Source of the DNA: Haliclona indistincta
Lineage: Eukaryota; Porifera; Demospongiae; Haplosclerida; Chalinidae
NCBI GenBank assembly: GCA_964017065.1
Contig: OZ024783.1
Coordinates: forward strand, 18,761,752 to 18,825,751
DNA: 64,000 nucleotides
Direction of reading: 5' to 3'
Shown here: piece after piece, positions 21,076 to 33,793 of the stretch
Numbering within the stretch: position 1 is the first letter of the stretch
How the letters are laid out: the number at the start of each line of letters is the position of its first letter
Position numbers and translations under genes: made by a program
Notes under the pieces: model-generated
Seen by the model: only the letters and a program-made list of their open reading frames with translations
The model's database searches: none
What the model was told of the DNA's origin: nothing

Positions 21076-23023
21076 TAGTGAGGCGGCAGAGCTTAAAAAT
21101 ACACAACAATTGTGCATTTTGTGATAAAAGCACCAAATTTGCTATACATGTTACTAAATGTGTTACAAAAAGATTTGGATATTGGCGGCCACACCATAAT
21201 TTTAACCCTTGGTCTTAAAAATGTTAATTAATTGTTAATTATGTCCGTCATAATTTTAAACAATTTTCAACAATCCAAAATGCAAAACTTTACAGTTATG
21301 GAAGAATTGGAATCTCTAACTGCATTGATGACGTTTGAAATTGTGCACTACAACCTCAAGACAAAATAAGAATAGAAAAGTGAATTACTTAATGTCTCAT
21401 GAATAATTCATTTCATTTGGTTATCATTAATAATGTATAGCTAATTCGTGTATATAAAGCAGCGATCTTCTTGCCCTTGTTACTCAAAGTGTTTAGAAAT
21501 TATGCTGCAGTAGAGACAGCCTGAAATTTATAATAAATGGACAATTTTGAGCTAAATTAAGAGTAAGCCAGCAGCACTGAGATAGTAGTCATTTTAAGAC
21601 ATTATGTTTGAAGCCATGACAAGATACAGATACATCAAGTACTTTGAGGTTCTGTGCAATACAATTGTCAAATCTCCGGCTCTATTTTAGTGGCAAGACA
21701 ATACATGCAACCACCTTATTGACTTTCTTTAGTCTTTCTGTTGTTTGTTTTTAGGTCCTTTTGTTTAGTTTATCATTTTTTGTTTTATTTTTGTCTTTTT
21801 GTCTTTTTCCTTCTATTTACATCTCAGTGTGTTTCCTCTCTCTTGTATTATGTTAATTACATATTCAAATTAATTTTGCTAAAGTTTTATGCCACTTAGC
21901 TCATAATTAATATCAATATAGTTTCATTGTAACTGTAATATTATACTAGCAGATACAGGGCATGGTGTGGAGCTTGATTTTAAAGCAGGTATAAAATGTT
22001 GCAAAATAATGACTATTTGACAGTACCTTGAAACCTAGCTGAGCTAACTGTCAATGGTCACCTCTCTAGTATGGCCACATCCTAGAGTCCCAACTGTGAG
22101 TTTTACACCTAGCTTGTAATACAGCCACCTGCTTAATCACCTATTTTGCCTAAATCAGACCATACAACTTTACTGGCCCAAGGGTGACCAGATGAGTTAC
22201 TAAACTGAGGTTTTCATTATCAATTAATTTGCTTTCTGAGAAGCATTAGATTGCATGCTAACCCTCCATAGCACACCAAGGCTATTTCAAAACCATTTTA
22301 ATACTAAAATAATAGTCAAATTATTGCTTGAGATAAATAATAATGAATTGTGGCCACAACATCAGTTGCAATTTGTACTATCCTATATTGGTAGATTTAG
22401 AGTTGTTGCAAAAGATTTTGTCAACACCCTTCTTGGTCATTAAAATACATGTGCAAAGAGGTAGTCAAGCACATCATCAAATGCATTATCAACAGGTTAT
22501 AGGAAAAAGAATGGGTAGATTAATTACTTTCTTGAATATGCCTCTCAGTGAGAAAAAACAGAATACAAACATGAACCAAAAGCTTCAAACTACTTCTATC
22601 ATACAAAAAGCAGTGTAAAGTGATGTAATTGCAACAAAGTTAATTGACTTTCATGCACACATTGCTTGCATTTAAAGGTAACATGTTTTCAAAATTAACA
22701 ATCTATGAATCTCATTATAGAATATTTTATTTTTTGGCTTTTATTGCTATTATTAAGTCTCATGATTAGCTAGTGTATCATTTTTGTATTTATTTTTATC
22801 ATTAGAATCAACTTTTTGTACTATCCAATGTAGTAAAACGTTTTTATTTGATTATGCGAATTACTATTGCAGATATTAATTAATTAGTGAATTTTACACT
22901 TAAACTGAAAATTCTGTGGTGGCCCAATATCTGTATTTCATTATAGTGCTATTATCTACCACTGTACCAAATTTGATGCTTTTATCACAAAATGCACGAT
23001 TTTTCTGCTCTGCCGCCTCACTA
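21076..23023. mobile_element. 1.95 kb AT-rich TIR element, non-coding
   Basis: Both ends share TAGTGAGGCGGCAGAGC and, further in, GTGCATTTTGTGATAAAAGC (inverted). Flanks give a possible TAT duplication (21073-21075 and 23024-23026). The interior is strongly AT-rich with only short meaningless frames. Confidence 0.65.
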
Positions 23024-23130
23024 TATACTATGTACTAACAATAGCCTATCGCGCACAAAATCAAATCATCACGTGCACGTATCTACGTCATTGAACGTCA
23101 TGTTATCACATGTAATTGTGATGTTATGCG

Positions 23131-23222
23131 ACAGAGACACTGTACCTAGCGCTACCCTATAACGTGGGGTACCCGAGTTTGAACCCCGGGCAGACTATGT
23201 TGAAAAAAAATTTTAAAAGCCT
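23131..23222 (+). repeat. tRNA-derived SINE-like head with A-rich tail
   Basis: CTAGCGCTACCC and CCGAGTTTGAACCCCGGG resemble tRNA A- and B-box arms, followed by a run of eight A. The pairing is incomplete, so it is not called as a tRNA gene. Confidence 0.4.
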
Positions 23223-23254
23223 TTTTTAAGGTGGCGGTGCGCCAATTTACATAA

Positions 23255-23420
23255 CTTTGCAAGTAGCTTTATTTTCTGTACAACGGTATTTTGTACAGGC
23301 GTGCTCCAGTTTGCAGTTTGTTTTGTCTATCGATAAACATCGATTATAGCAAGTTTCAGTCACGAAGTATTTAGCTAACGTGGAGCAGTGAGCTCGCCCA
23401 GTAAAGACCGGTCTGTGGCT
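23255..23420. repeat. dispersed repeat, copy 1 (related to 49528-49683)
   Basis: It shares, in order, TTGCAAGTAGCTTTATTTTC, CAGTTTG, ATCGATTATAGCAAGTTTCAG, GAGCTCGCCC and AAGACC with diverged equivalents in the second copy. Not coding. Confidence 0.65.
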
Positions 23421-23712
23421 GTTATCTCCAGTTCGGCTTGCTTGCTCCGGAAAGAACTTCGTTTACAGCTTTAAAATTCCAGCGCGCACAGACGTATAGA
23501 GCGATTTTTCGATACTCCCTTGCTAACCCTGCAAAACAGCAAGCCAAGACCAGAAAAAATTCTTTAAAAACAGTTCTGGATCGTATTACGGAAATTCGCT
23601 CTATACGTCTGTGGGCAAGATGCTGCTGCGTTTGAAGCGCGTCAATCTATTGCTCGACAGTCGAGATAGCAGCCACAGACGCTTCATGTATTATTTCCCC
23701 CATACTGTTATG

Positions 23713-24364
23713 TAGTCTAGCGCGCTATGACCCTCTCCCGCAAAAGAAAAAAAGGGGGCGGGTCAGATGCGGGAGAGGGTCTAGCCAAACTCGCAAGATA
23801 ATTAGTTCATTACCCGAATTTCGGTTAACTATATTCACGGTAATTATTACGTCAACAGACGTAAATGCAATTGTCACGTGAACGCGCTACGACAAATGAT
23901 GGCAGCGATCTGCAGGTACTGCGCTTCTACGACGATTTGCAGAAGCGGTTTGCAGCAGGCTCGTATCCCACAGCCTCCAAAGTGAACTAGGCACCCCGTG
24001 GTAATATCATAAAGACTAGAGACTTGCCATACCACGCCTGAGTCGAAGAAAGTCTCTCTTCCACCGAGAACTGCACTAACAACGTCTTTCCGAAGAGGCG
24101 CAAGATTTGATAGCCCAGAGAGAGCGTGCAATGGCGTTATTGCACTGTAGTAGCTCGTCACAGCGTGTCGATTGCATTTCTACGCTATGCAAAGAACGGC
24201 CGCCATGTTTATTCTGTGACAGAGGAAGTATGTTGACGTAATAATACCGTGAATAACATTACCCGAAATTCGGGTAATGAAACTAATCATCTTGCGAGTT
24301 TGGCTAGACCCTCTACCGCGCTTGGCCCCTCCCCTTTTTCTTTCGCGGTAGAGGGTCTAGACTA
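23713..24364. mobile_element. 652-bp TIR element with 9-bp target duplication
   Basis: Inverted ends start TAGTCTAG and include AGAGGGTCTAG and CTCGCAAGAT/ATCTTGCGAG; the arms run about 150 bases. ACTGTTATG is duplicated at 23704-23712 and 24365-24373. The start and duplication length match the 10609-11673 element, so both probably use related Mutator-like transposases. A 95-codon minus-strand frame inside has no known motif. Confidence 0.82.
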
Positions 24365-24373
24365 ACTGTTATG

Positions 24374-25721
24374 TAAATCGTTGTAGTTATAAAGTCTAGT
24401 TATTAATAAAACGCACGTTGCGTGGGTGTTGAATATTAACTAAGTACACCGCCACCTTAATTGAGAGTGCTATTAGACCTTGTGGTACCACACCCTTCAC
24501 TTAGTGGAGGAGCCGCTTGGGATCTGTGTGACTATCCTCCCCACTAATGACTTACGAGCCGAGTTGTTAAGGACTGATATGTACTCACACTTGTACGCCA
24601 CGGTTCTTCATATCATATGAGCTGTCTGACCTCTCACCCGTGTAAGACACGGTTCTTCATGTCATGAGCCTTCCTCTGCGATCCTCTGACCCGTAACCTA
24701 AGACGTTTTTTTGTCAATTGTGTCTAATTGATGCTTTTGACATATCCAAGATTTTCGCAATCAAAAACTGTACATTCATTCATTATGCCTCGGTGGGCGG
24801 AGCCATAAGGTGGCAGGCAATCGCGTTGTCTGTTACACCATTTTGCACCGCATGCTGAAAAGTAACTAGCAAAAATTCTATGCAACCTCCTATCCATATC
24901 GATGTCCTCACTCAGTCTCACATGCACTGTACGTCAAAAGCAATGGTTAAAATTCTTGAGGCATTTGAGCATAGGGTATATCAGTCTTTCTTGAGACTTT
25001 CTGTGATGTGCCAATCACCTGTTAGTGCATGTATGGTAGCTATGCTATCATCAATTTATCCGGAGCTGTCTATGGACTAGCTGTTTCAGTAATGCTGGAG
25101 TAGTCGTGTACTAACTATGTAGATCTTAGCTCAGCGCACGGATATGTGTTCATTAGAACTCAAGTTGTTGAGGTGTAGGTGTAGATTCACTGTTTGCACA
25201 CACACACACACAAGTAGGTTGTTCTGTCAAAAGAACCGAACAATACATACCACTGACACAAGATGCTCTGCTATACAGCACTCGAAACGTGTATCCTATC
25301 AGGCTGGAATTTGGACTACCGACGACCAGCCACAACAAGAATCACCCTCACCAGAAGAGTATGGTTTGGACATTGAATAACACTCTGAGCCTATTATCTG
25401 TCTCTGAGCCGGAGCCATGGAAAGCGGCATTGAAGAGACAAGTTCAATATGTAAACAATTCACAACTGAATTTGTTGGTTAATGGGCCCAACCACGAATG
25501 ACAAAAACTTACACTAAACACATTGATAGAATACTACCTTCCAGATTACAAATCTCGCGCATCATAACATACGTACGCTTCGTATAATGACAGCAAATTG
25601 ATAAAGTATTAAAAATTAAGAAGCCATAGGAGGCAGATGACTAGACAGGTTCAATGTTTGCTTGACATAAAAAGTTGAAGATGTGTAAAGAGAGAGAGAG
25701 AGCTAGTAACACACGCAATGT
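24374..25721. other. no gene seen; partly 3' flank of MEAF6
   Basis: Only short frames without motifs. Contains a small CA repeat at 25197-25212. The part next to 25722 is the MEAF6 3' UTR; I could not place its poly(A) signal. Confidence 0.4.
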
Positions 25722-28700
25722 CTACTTGTTCTGGTGTTTCTGCTTCCTCTTCTTAGCTGCTGTAGAGCCTAGGACAGAATGATACAGACATGGTTAGTAT
25801 AGTAGTTCACCGCAGTGTGTGTGTGACAAAATGTAAGCTTATGTTGAAAAGTGACAACCAAAAAGCCAAATGAACAGCATGATCAGTAAATCACTGTATG
25901 TATAGTATCAAGAGTTCATTAAGTAAGAGTATGCAGCCGTCAATATACCCCGTTGGACAGCGTCGGACATTTTCTATTGCACAAGTTTATACAGCCATTG
26001 CCAGAAATGTAACACATTTTTTGGAGATGAGCAATTTTTTTCATATTTTGCACACCAGGACGTGTTAACAGTCATCTACACATCCAAAAAGTTGACTAGA
26101 AGGACTGTACTGAACCGCTGAGGAAGAATAGCTACGATAAAGCTAGTATCAGTGAATACCGAATTTTAAAATTTCTAATTATCAGTACAAAAATCACCAA
26201 AGTTTGACTCTGGGGGAAAAATATGCGCACGTCTACCAGAGCTAAAACAAGCATCAGGCAAGTCTGTTAATAGCTGCGAGCAACAATCCGGATCGAACTA
26301 AGGCGCACATTTTTTTACAAACCGGTAAAACGTGTAAGAAAATTTGAAAATGTTCGAATTTCACGTACTAATGTATTACGTAAATGAGAGCACTGACGAT
26401 CGTCGGGGAAAAAAGACCGCGTGTGCGAGCGCTTAGCTATGCATACAGCAGGTTAGCCACGAGTCTCTAGAGCATGTTTCCTGGTCGAACTAAGCTTTCC
26501 AGACGTTAGTTGGCCTTGGACGATGCGTTTTCAGGTCGCTCTCAATTCCTGTAATACATTAACTAAGGTTAGTATACGGAACAATATACGGAAAGATTAA
26601 ACTCCGTGTCCAAGCATTTCTGGCAATGCAGAAAGCATTTAGGGCTGCTATATGCTAATGATATTCACCGTTGTGTAATGATATTCACAACAGCAGTATT
26701 GTATACTCATCAAGAGAAGTGGTTCAAAAACAGCCAAGTGAAGACATGGCTTAGGCAGAAATTTGTGCTTGGAGGCTAGTGAGTTAGCAAGCATTGGGTA
26801 CTGCAGAGGCACCAACAAATGATATAATACAGTGTATAGATGACTTCAGTGTGAACTCTCACCTCGTTCAAAATCACTTATGACGTACATTAGGTTACAC
26901 CCCTTTGGGGTCAGAGCTCCACGTTCACCAATGGCCGCAATACAAATTCGAGCAGGCCTGAGGGGGTATCAAGTGGTGCTATAACCAGAAAACTGCTCCC
27001 TACAGACTTGGCTGGAATAGTTAGACCTACAATAGGTAGGGTATGTTGCATCGCTGCTCTGTTGGCGTCTCAGGCATGCTGGTTTTAATCATTTCTGAAC
27101 GAGGTAAGAGTTCACACCGAAGTCATCTATAACGCTGACTTAAAGACAACATGATCTAAACTGAATTACGAAGAAAATCTTAAACCACACGATAAAAATT
27201 ATATAGAGTGAATCAGTGATACTACATGTTACCGCTTCAGTATGGACATGTACAGCGGACATGTAGAACATAACAATATCTGTAACAACTAAGCAATCTC
27301 ACTATCAACTTCAGTGCTGACTAACTTTTATCTCTGAACAACGATTTATGACTTCCTCCTGCTCCACTGATAGTGCCGATGGAGAGGTGTGTCCTACTGG
27401 TGTCTGGGTCCTGGCTCATGGTTGAACACTGAGAGTGAGTGTCACTGAAATCATCCACTGAGTCCAGCACTGACATCTCCTCGTGCAGCAGATCAACATC
27501 CATATGAGGACGATTAGCCTGGAGAATAGATAACACAGGTATTGAATAGCACAATGGGAAATGTTAGTTTCAAGAAATTCCTTTCTATCATGAAATTTTA
27601 TCATTATTTTTAACTCAACACAGGACAAACTCCGATCTTCAAACTCTAATCTACCACAAACATTGTAATTATCAAATTCACATTTTGCGAATTTGCTCTT
27701 ACATTTCTTTACAGTGGAACCCCTCCATACTAGAGGACACCCCTCACCCCTCTATAATGGACACTTACTGAATCCCAAATATAACCCACATAATGTATAA
27801 TAAACCCCTGACCAGAGGACACACTCTATAATGGACAATTTTTGTTGGTCCCGATGGTGTCCGCCTTAGAGAAGTTCCACTGTATTCACATTTTTTGGGT
27901 GTCGCCCTATATAAAAGTTATTGGCTGAATCGGTTAATTTCACTATTGAACAGTATTCGTGAAATTCGCGAAAATTAAGCTGCTGCAAAAATTTCTCTGA
28001 TCATGGTATTCAATGATGTAAATTTCAAAAATTAATATCAATAACAACCAAGTCAATTACTACACTGCTGGTACACATGTACATATTTAACCCTTCAAGT
28101 GCGGACAGCAATTCTAGCCTCTATTTTGTGAATTTCACTAACCTTTGAAACCATTAGACAGACAAACTAGCGCTGTGATCACCGTTAATATGCAAAATCA
28201 ACTTGCACAACGTGCGGGCTTGTTGTCAATGACACTTGCGGTTAACCACGCCCACTTGACGATCTACCAACTGTCGTGTGCTAGAATCACTCTCACCGGA
28301 GCAAAAAACGCCGCTTGTTTGGTCAAAACAGCACGTGTGAGACAGAGTTAGTGCACGTATGGCTGCTTTTTATGTCAAGAAGCCCCTGGAGACCCAGTGG
28401 TGCTAGGTGATCCCGCCATAGCTCTGCTTGGCGGGGCCGCAGGCCCCGCCAATGGCTCGCAATCACACCCCACATAGCTGTATTTGGTCTATAGGTGAAA
28501 TAAACTATCTTCGAATTTTAACGCCCACTTCCGGTGACGTCAAACTTGCCGGGCGACTATAGTTGCCCGCCGCATGTGAAGGGTTAATTCCACACCTCAA
28601 ATAGCTAGAGTCTACAAGGATTACATTGTCAGTTGTCACATGGACAGTCAGCCAAGCACACTACTACTACTAGCAGGAGTGTATGCAACCATTGCTCAAG

Positions 28701-29177
28701 ACAGATCTGATGCTTACCGCATGAGAGGTACACGATGATCGTGAGAATAACCGATCTGAGTCAGAGAATTTCTTTCTCTTTCGTTCACTTTTGTTACCTT
28801 GAGACCTAGAAACAAGACAGAGAAATCTCAAATGTGAGTCAATGATCAGTAGTTGTGTGGTGAAGATGGTGGTTATACTAGTTATTACATACTTCAGCTG
28901 GTTCTGATAGCCTTCCCATCCCTTGATAACATTCCCATACGTGAGAGTATCTTCTAAATAACTGCCCTCGAACGCGTATATCTGTCTCTCCAAGTTGGCT
29001 AAGCTTTCCTGTGATAGATACAAATGTAAAAGGGCTAGAAAACTAAATATAGCTACTAAACATCATACAGAAAGACAGCTCGAGTTATTTACAAGAGAGT
29101 GCACTCACAGTGAGTTCGTTCTTTCTCTTCAGAAGCTCGGCTAGCTCGGTACGAGTATCCAACTGTCCTGCCGCCAT
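25722..29177 (-). CDS. MEAF6: MEAF6/Eaf6 histone-acetyltransferase subunit
   Basis: Five minus-strand exons: 29177-29109, 29008-28893, 28805-28718, 27518-27326 and 25768-25722. Phases agree throughout (513 bases, 170 residues plus stop; human is ~190). The conserved core is [14 protein letters not shown], then [28 protein letters not shown], and [15 protein letters not shown], followed by an acidic Ser-rich tail and a basic end [10 protein letters not shown]. This small coiled-coil protein is a subunit of NuA4/TIP60, HBO1 and MOZ/MORF acetyltransferase complexes in the nucleus. The start is the ATG in AAGATGGCGGC, a YY1-like initiator. It shares a 78-bp head-to-head promoter with NUP43. Introns 3 and 4 hold MITEs. 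The exon 4 donor (GTTAGT) is inferred from phase. Confidence 0.9.
26837..27129. mobile_element. 293-bp MITE with TA target duplication
   Basis: Inverted ends TAGATGACTTC(A/G)GTGTGAAC continue to CTCGTTCA. A TA dinucleotide lies outside both ends. It sits in the last intron of MEAF6; Tc1/mariner-type. Confidence 0.75.
27710..27884. mobile_element. mariner-type MITE family A, copy 1
   Basis: Ends TACAGTGGAAC...GTTCCACTGTA with internal GAGGACACCCCTC. Two more copies, in the opposite orientation, lie at 34263-34421 and 35779-35944. Confidence 0.85.
28091..28583. mobile_element. piggyBac-type MITE with TTAA duplication
   Basis: 493 bp flanked by TTAA on both sides (28087-28090, 28584-28587); ends CCCTTCA...TGAAGGG, with TGCGG just inside. 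The TTAA site and CCCTT ends are diagnostic of piggyBac movement. It contains no transposase; the piggyBac relic at 19.2-20.3 kb shows such a source once existed nearby. It lies in intron 3 of MEAF6. Confidence 0.85.
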
Positions 29178-29255
29178 CTTATTTTGCGCCTGAACTTGTA
29201 TCACGTGACTGTCACCTGAATTTCAAACCACACCTACTCCTCGTGGCGGGTACTA
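29178..29255. promoter_or_regulatory. 78-bp bidirectional promoter, MEAF6/NUP43
   Basis: Only 78 bases separate the two start codons. It contains TCACGTGA (29201-29208), an E-box of USF/MYC type, and the MEAF6 start lies in a YY1-like AAGATGGCGGC. No TATA box. Confidence 0.7.
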
Positions 29256-29422
29256 ATGGCGGGAACAGGCTCTGTCGTGAAGTACATTGGTCAGAAAGCT
29301 CGTAGGATTCGCTGGCAGCCTCAAGGATCAGACAGTATTGGTAGTGCCGTCCTACTAGCTACTGGCAGCTACGATGAAGAGGTATAGCAGGAGACTTCTT
29401 CGATCTCTCACAGTCAATACAC

Positions 29423-29496
<74 letters not shown>

Positions 29497-31698
29497 CCTC
29501 TCTCCCTCTCTCTCTCTCCCTCCCTCTCTCCCTCTCTCTCTCTCCCTCCCTCTCTCTCTCCCTCTCCCCCTCCCTCTTAACACATGGATTTATGCAACGT
29601 ACCAAGCTAAATAGTAGCACTGATTTTTGAAGTAGGAGCACTAGTATCTCTGAAATATTTTTATTTGTTCAATCATTAATTTTTTGACAGCTCATGCAAA
29701 TCAACTTCATTATGTTAGCCTTGTCTTCAATATTATTCTCTCCCAGGTCAATAGAGTGTGTGTGTGGTGCTATGATCCATCAGCAGCCCATCATGATGAT
29801 GGTACAGATACATTAGCTGAGCCACAGCTTCTATCAGAGTGCTGTATAGGATCAGCTGATGTGCAGGGCCTGGAATGGCTGAGTGACACTAGACTAGCTG
29901 TGAACCTGTCATCAGGTGACGTGGTACTATACCAGATCAATGATGATGGAGATATGGTGAGTAAGTGAGTGCACTAAACATGTGTGTAAATAATGTACAC
30001 TACATATTACATATAACCATTATGCATGAAGGTGATGTGTGTCCCAGGATTTCATACAATACCCAACTGAGGAGATTCTTTATCAAAAACAATATGGTCT
30101 TTAGTGGTGTTGTGGTGTCCGAGACTAGCCTAGAGGGCTTCGAAGTCACTCTCGGAGGGGTTAATTTTTGGTGACATGCACTCAGATCGTTGAATAAGCT
30201 GATGAATGTGATCATAACGCACATGAGTTTTGCTGGTTTAAAGTTGGTCTTTGTCATTTCCAATAGTGTTTTTTTGTTCTGTAGATGGTAGAGGCTGAGC
30301 GTTGGACTGGTATCCATGGTGATCCATCAGTGGGTGTGGTTACCTCTGCTAGTTGTCTAGCTGTCAGCATGAGTCACTCCACCATCATCAGTGGAGGAGA
30401 GGATGGCAGACTGTGTCTCATACAGCCTGACTCCACATCACAACAGATACTGACTGTAGGTTAGTATACTCCTAGTATACTGACTGTAGGTTAGTATACT
30501 CCTAGTATACTGACTGTTGGTTAGTATACTCCTAGTATACTGACTGTAGGTTAGTATACTCCTAGTATACTGACTGTTGGTTAGTATACTCCTAGTATAC
30601 TGACTGTAGGTTAGTATACTCCTAGTATTCTCAGACTATTAGTGCATTCAGTATTCTCATGTAAAAATACTCTTCAGACATTAACTGTATAGCGGGAAAA
30701 TTCAGAGAGATGATAATATTATTCGCAAATGCAGAAATATGCAAACAACAATTTTTTCAAATAGCCTGTTTTTGTCCCATTATTTTTACATTAGCATTTG
30801 CTGATAAAACTTTCATGAATAGTCAAAAATTTACAGTTACACAGATTGTTTTTTTTTATTTTAGCGTTTCCAAAATTAATTTTTTTTTGTTCTACCAGCT
30901 ATATTTGTACTTGTTCATGCTGGCTACAATAATTATTATTATTAATGTACATTCTGTTGTGTAGATGACACTGACTGTGCCACCATCACATCAGTGATAG
31001 TCACTGCTAACATGACAGTGCTGACAGCTAGCTCTAGTGGTCTGCTGAAGCTGTGGGACATGCGGGAGAGCACCAGCAAGCCATCACGTATCATATCAAC
31101 GTACGTGTGTTAGACATTTAGTCATGTTGTACTGTATTTGACAATAATAGCACCTTGTTACTGTATTATGGTCCAACTCTGCTGATTCGTGATATGACTT
31201 TTTGTGGTGTTTTTTTGCTTGTAACTATAGAGCTCTTTCATGTGCTTTCACATTACGCGAACGGAACAATTTTTGAAGTCTAATAAATCACCAAATTTAG
31301 GTCCCTCATAATATTTACTAAATGAAATTTTTGTGCAATAATAATGCCTGATCTGAAGTGCTGAAACATGATTACCAGAAACGTAGAAATATTCGCCATG
31401 TAAAATTTTCGTGTTTCTGTCAAGATGTCTAAATTTTGAAACTTTTGTGGGTAAAAATTAATATAAATTACACCAAACACTTTGAGAGCAAAAGCAAAAA
31501 ATTGGTTAATGCACGAAATTTTCTAAGTTTATATAATTATAAATCGAAATAAGTATTTGTTGAAAGCTTTTATAGTGTACATAAAATAATTATTGCTCAT
31601 GAGAGAGCACTAATGATTATCTATATCACTCTCTCTCTCCCCCTCCCTCCCTCCCTCCCTCCCTCCCTCCCTCCCTCCCTCCCTCCCTCCCTCCCTCC

Positions 31699-31794
<96 letters not shown>

Positions 31795-32899
31795 GATCAG
31801 GGGAGCTGCTTGTGAGCCATTGTATGTCACATCATCCTAACCAGACCCATCTAGTGGCTACTGGGTGTGACAATGGAGCCATCAGGTTCTGGGACCTTCG
31901 TCATGATAAGCAGCCACTCCTCTCCATCACTGCCGCACACAACGATGATGGTTAGATATTGTGAAAATGCTGATATTGCTTCATTACTGTTGCTCCCTCT
32001 CTCTCCCTCCTCACTCCCTCTCTCTCTCTCTCTCCCTTCCTCCCTCTCTCTCTCCTTCTCTCCCTCACTCCCTCTCTCCCTCCCTTCCTCCCTCTCTCTC
32101 TCTCTCTCTCTCCTTCTCTCCCTCTCTCCCTCTCTCCCTCCTTCTATCTCTCTCTCCCTCTCCCTCCCTCCCTTCCCCTCTCTCTCTCCTTCCCTCCTCT
32201 CCCTCTCTCTCCCTCCTCACTCCCTCTCTCTCTCTCTCCCTTCCTCCCTCTCTCTCTCCTTCTCTCCCTCACTCCCTCTCTCCCTCCCTTCCTCCCTCTC
32301 TCTCTCTCCTTCTCTCCCTCCCTCCCTCTCTCCCTCCTTCTATCTCTCTCTCCCTCTCCCTCCCTCCCTTCCCTCTCTCTCTCCCTCCCTCCTCTCCCTC
32401 TCTCCCTCCCTCTCTCTCTCTCCCTCCCTCCCTCTCTCTCTCTCACTCCCTCTCTCTCTTCCTCCCTCTCCCTATCTCTCTTCCTTCCTCCCTCCCTCTC
32501 TCCCCTCCCTCTCTCCCTCCCTTCCTGTCCCTCCCTCCCTCCTCTCCCTCCCTCCCCCTTTCTTTCTCCCTCCTCTCCCTCCCCTCTATCCTTCACCCCT
32601 TTCTCCCTATCTCTCCCCCTCTCTCTCTAGTTCTTGATATTCAGTTCCACAAGCAGCAACCTGACCATCTCTTTACCAGTTCAGAGGACGGGTCCCTATG
32701 GCACTGGGATGGGTCTCAGTCCTCCACCAAGCTATGGCTGACCAGTTCCGCTAGCAAGGGACAGACTGACATATGTAACCTGCTCTCCTCGAACAGCTCT
32801 CCTGTGAATTCATTCGATGTTGAACAGTCGTCCAATAACCTGATAACTGTTACTGATGGTGGCGCCATGTACGTGATACCTGGCCTAGTCATACGATGA
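29256..32899 (+). CDS. NUP43: nucleoporin Nup43, WD40-repeat protein
   Basis: Six exons: 29256-29381, 29747-29956, 30285-30459, 30965-31100, 31796-31950 and 32631-32899. All have GT-AG borders and matching phases (1071 bases, 356 residues; human is 380). The order matches Nup43: N-terminal KYIGQKARRIRW and ATGSYD, then WD-type blades (ISGGEDGRLCLI, SSGLLKLWDMRE, TGCDNGAIRFWDLR, TSSEDGSLWHWD) and the C-terminal GGAMYVIPG. It is a beta-propeller component of the Nup107-160 (Y) complex of the nuclear pore and of kinetochores. Introns 1, 4 and 5 contain very long CT repeats running into or close to the acceptors, and the exon 3 donor is embedded in a 30-bp tandem repeat. Divergent from MEAF6. Confidence 0.92.
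29424..29578. repeat. (CT)n microsatellite in NUP43 intron 1
   Basis: Pure CT for ~70 bases, then CT/CCCT mixtures. Confidence 0.95.
30451..30630. repeat. 30-bp tandem repeat, about six copies, spanning a splice donor
   Basis: Unit CTGACTGTAGGTTAGTATAC plus TCCTAGTATA. The first copy contains the end of NUP43 exon 3 and its GTTAGT donor, so the donor is present about six times. Confidence 0.9.
31628..31795. repeat. (CCCT)n/(CT)n tract abutting the NUP43 exon 5 acceptor
   Basis: 168 bases of almost pure pyrimidine ending in CTAG; the next base is coding. Confidence 0.95.
31990..32630. repeat. ~640-base pyrimidine tract filling NUP43 intron 5
   Basis: Tandem mixtures of CTCTCT, CCCTC and CCTTC with a ~190-bp internal duplication, ending at the CTCTCTAG acceptor. 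Confidence 0.93.
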
Positions 32900-33793
32900 C
32901 ACACACTCTTCTCATCTTGTTTAATGATTTGGTATAATTATTATTAAGTTCAAAGATCAAACTAGGCGTTTTCATCATTCAATCACTTTGTGTATGTCAT
33001 GGTCTGTAAATTAATATTTTTACCATAAACATTGGAGGATTTGAATTCTGAATTATTAGCACAAGATGGGTTAAGAATTACTTTAATTTGTGGGTCTCCT
33101 CAAAACACAAAATTTTCACATAATCCCAAGACTAGAGCAACATTTTTTTACCACGAAGATTTAATTTAAATTAATTTGGTCATATTTTGACAAACACACG
33201 AAAATTTTACATAGCAAAATAATTATTTTTACATTTTTTAATGTTAGTGAATAGTGAAGCGATTCAACTGAATGGTCTCTCTTTTGCAGCATGTACAGTG
33301 TATCTTATCATGAAAGGTGTGTGTGGTTAGCTGTACGTGAACTCATTTAAAGATGTGCATACCTAAATTCTTATCGTAAATCGTTAGTAATAATGCTTTC
33401 ATTGTCTCTGTTACACATTAAGTATCATATTTCCTGTACTCAATGATCCCTTCATTGGTTCCAGCATAGTTGATTCAGTGACACGCGATAGAGATAGTTC
33501 CTGGTAAAGATATGCATACCAGCGCTACCATAGGTACGACCAGGCACAGCTACCTAGCAAGGTAAGTAGATGGCTATGTTGTCATAGCTGTACATGGGTG
33601 TGTTGCGCAATAGTATTATAATGGTATGAAGTCATGTAATAACTACTTTCCTCATACCATACTAGGAAGTCAGACAAAGTAATTATTTTCGCTTATGTTC
33701 ACTTGACCACTGTCTGGACAAAATTTAATAATGATTTATTTACACACAAACAACATGTATTAATAATAGCAATGATGACATCATCACATGTTA
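32900..33793. other. intergenic between convergent NUP43 and EEF1AKMT1
   Basis: AT-rich 3' flanks; no further gene or clear repeat. Confidence 0.5.

Noticed and set aside
23874..24161. 95-residue frame inside the Mutator-like element
   Set aside because: No recognisable motif; not long enough to be a transposase.
31867..32637. 250-310-residue Ser/Leu/Pro-rich frames
   Set aside because: Translation of the CT tract in NUP43 intron 5.
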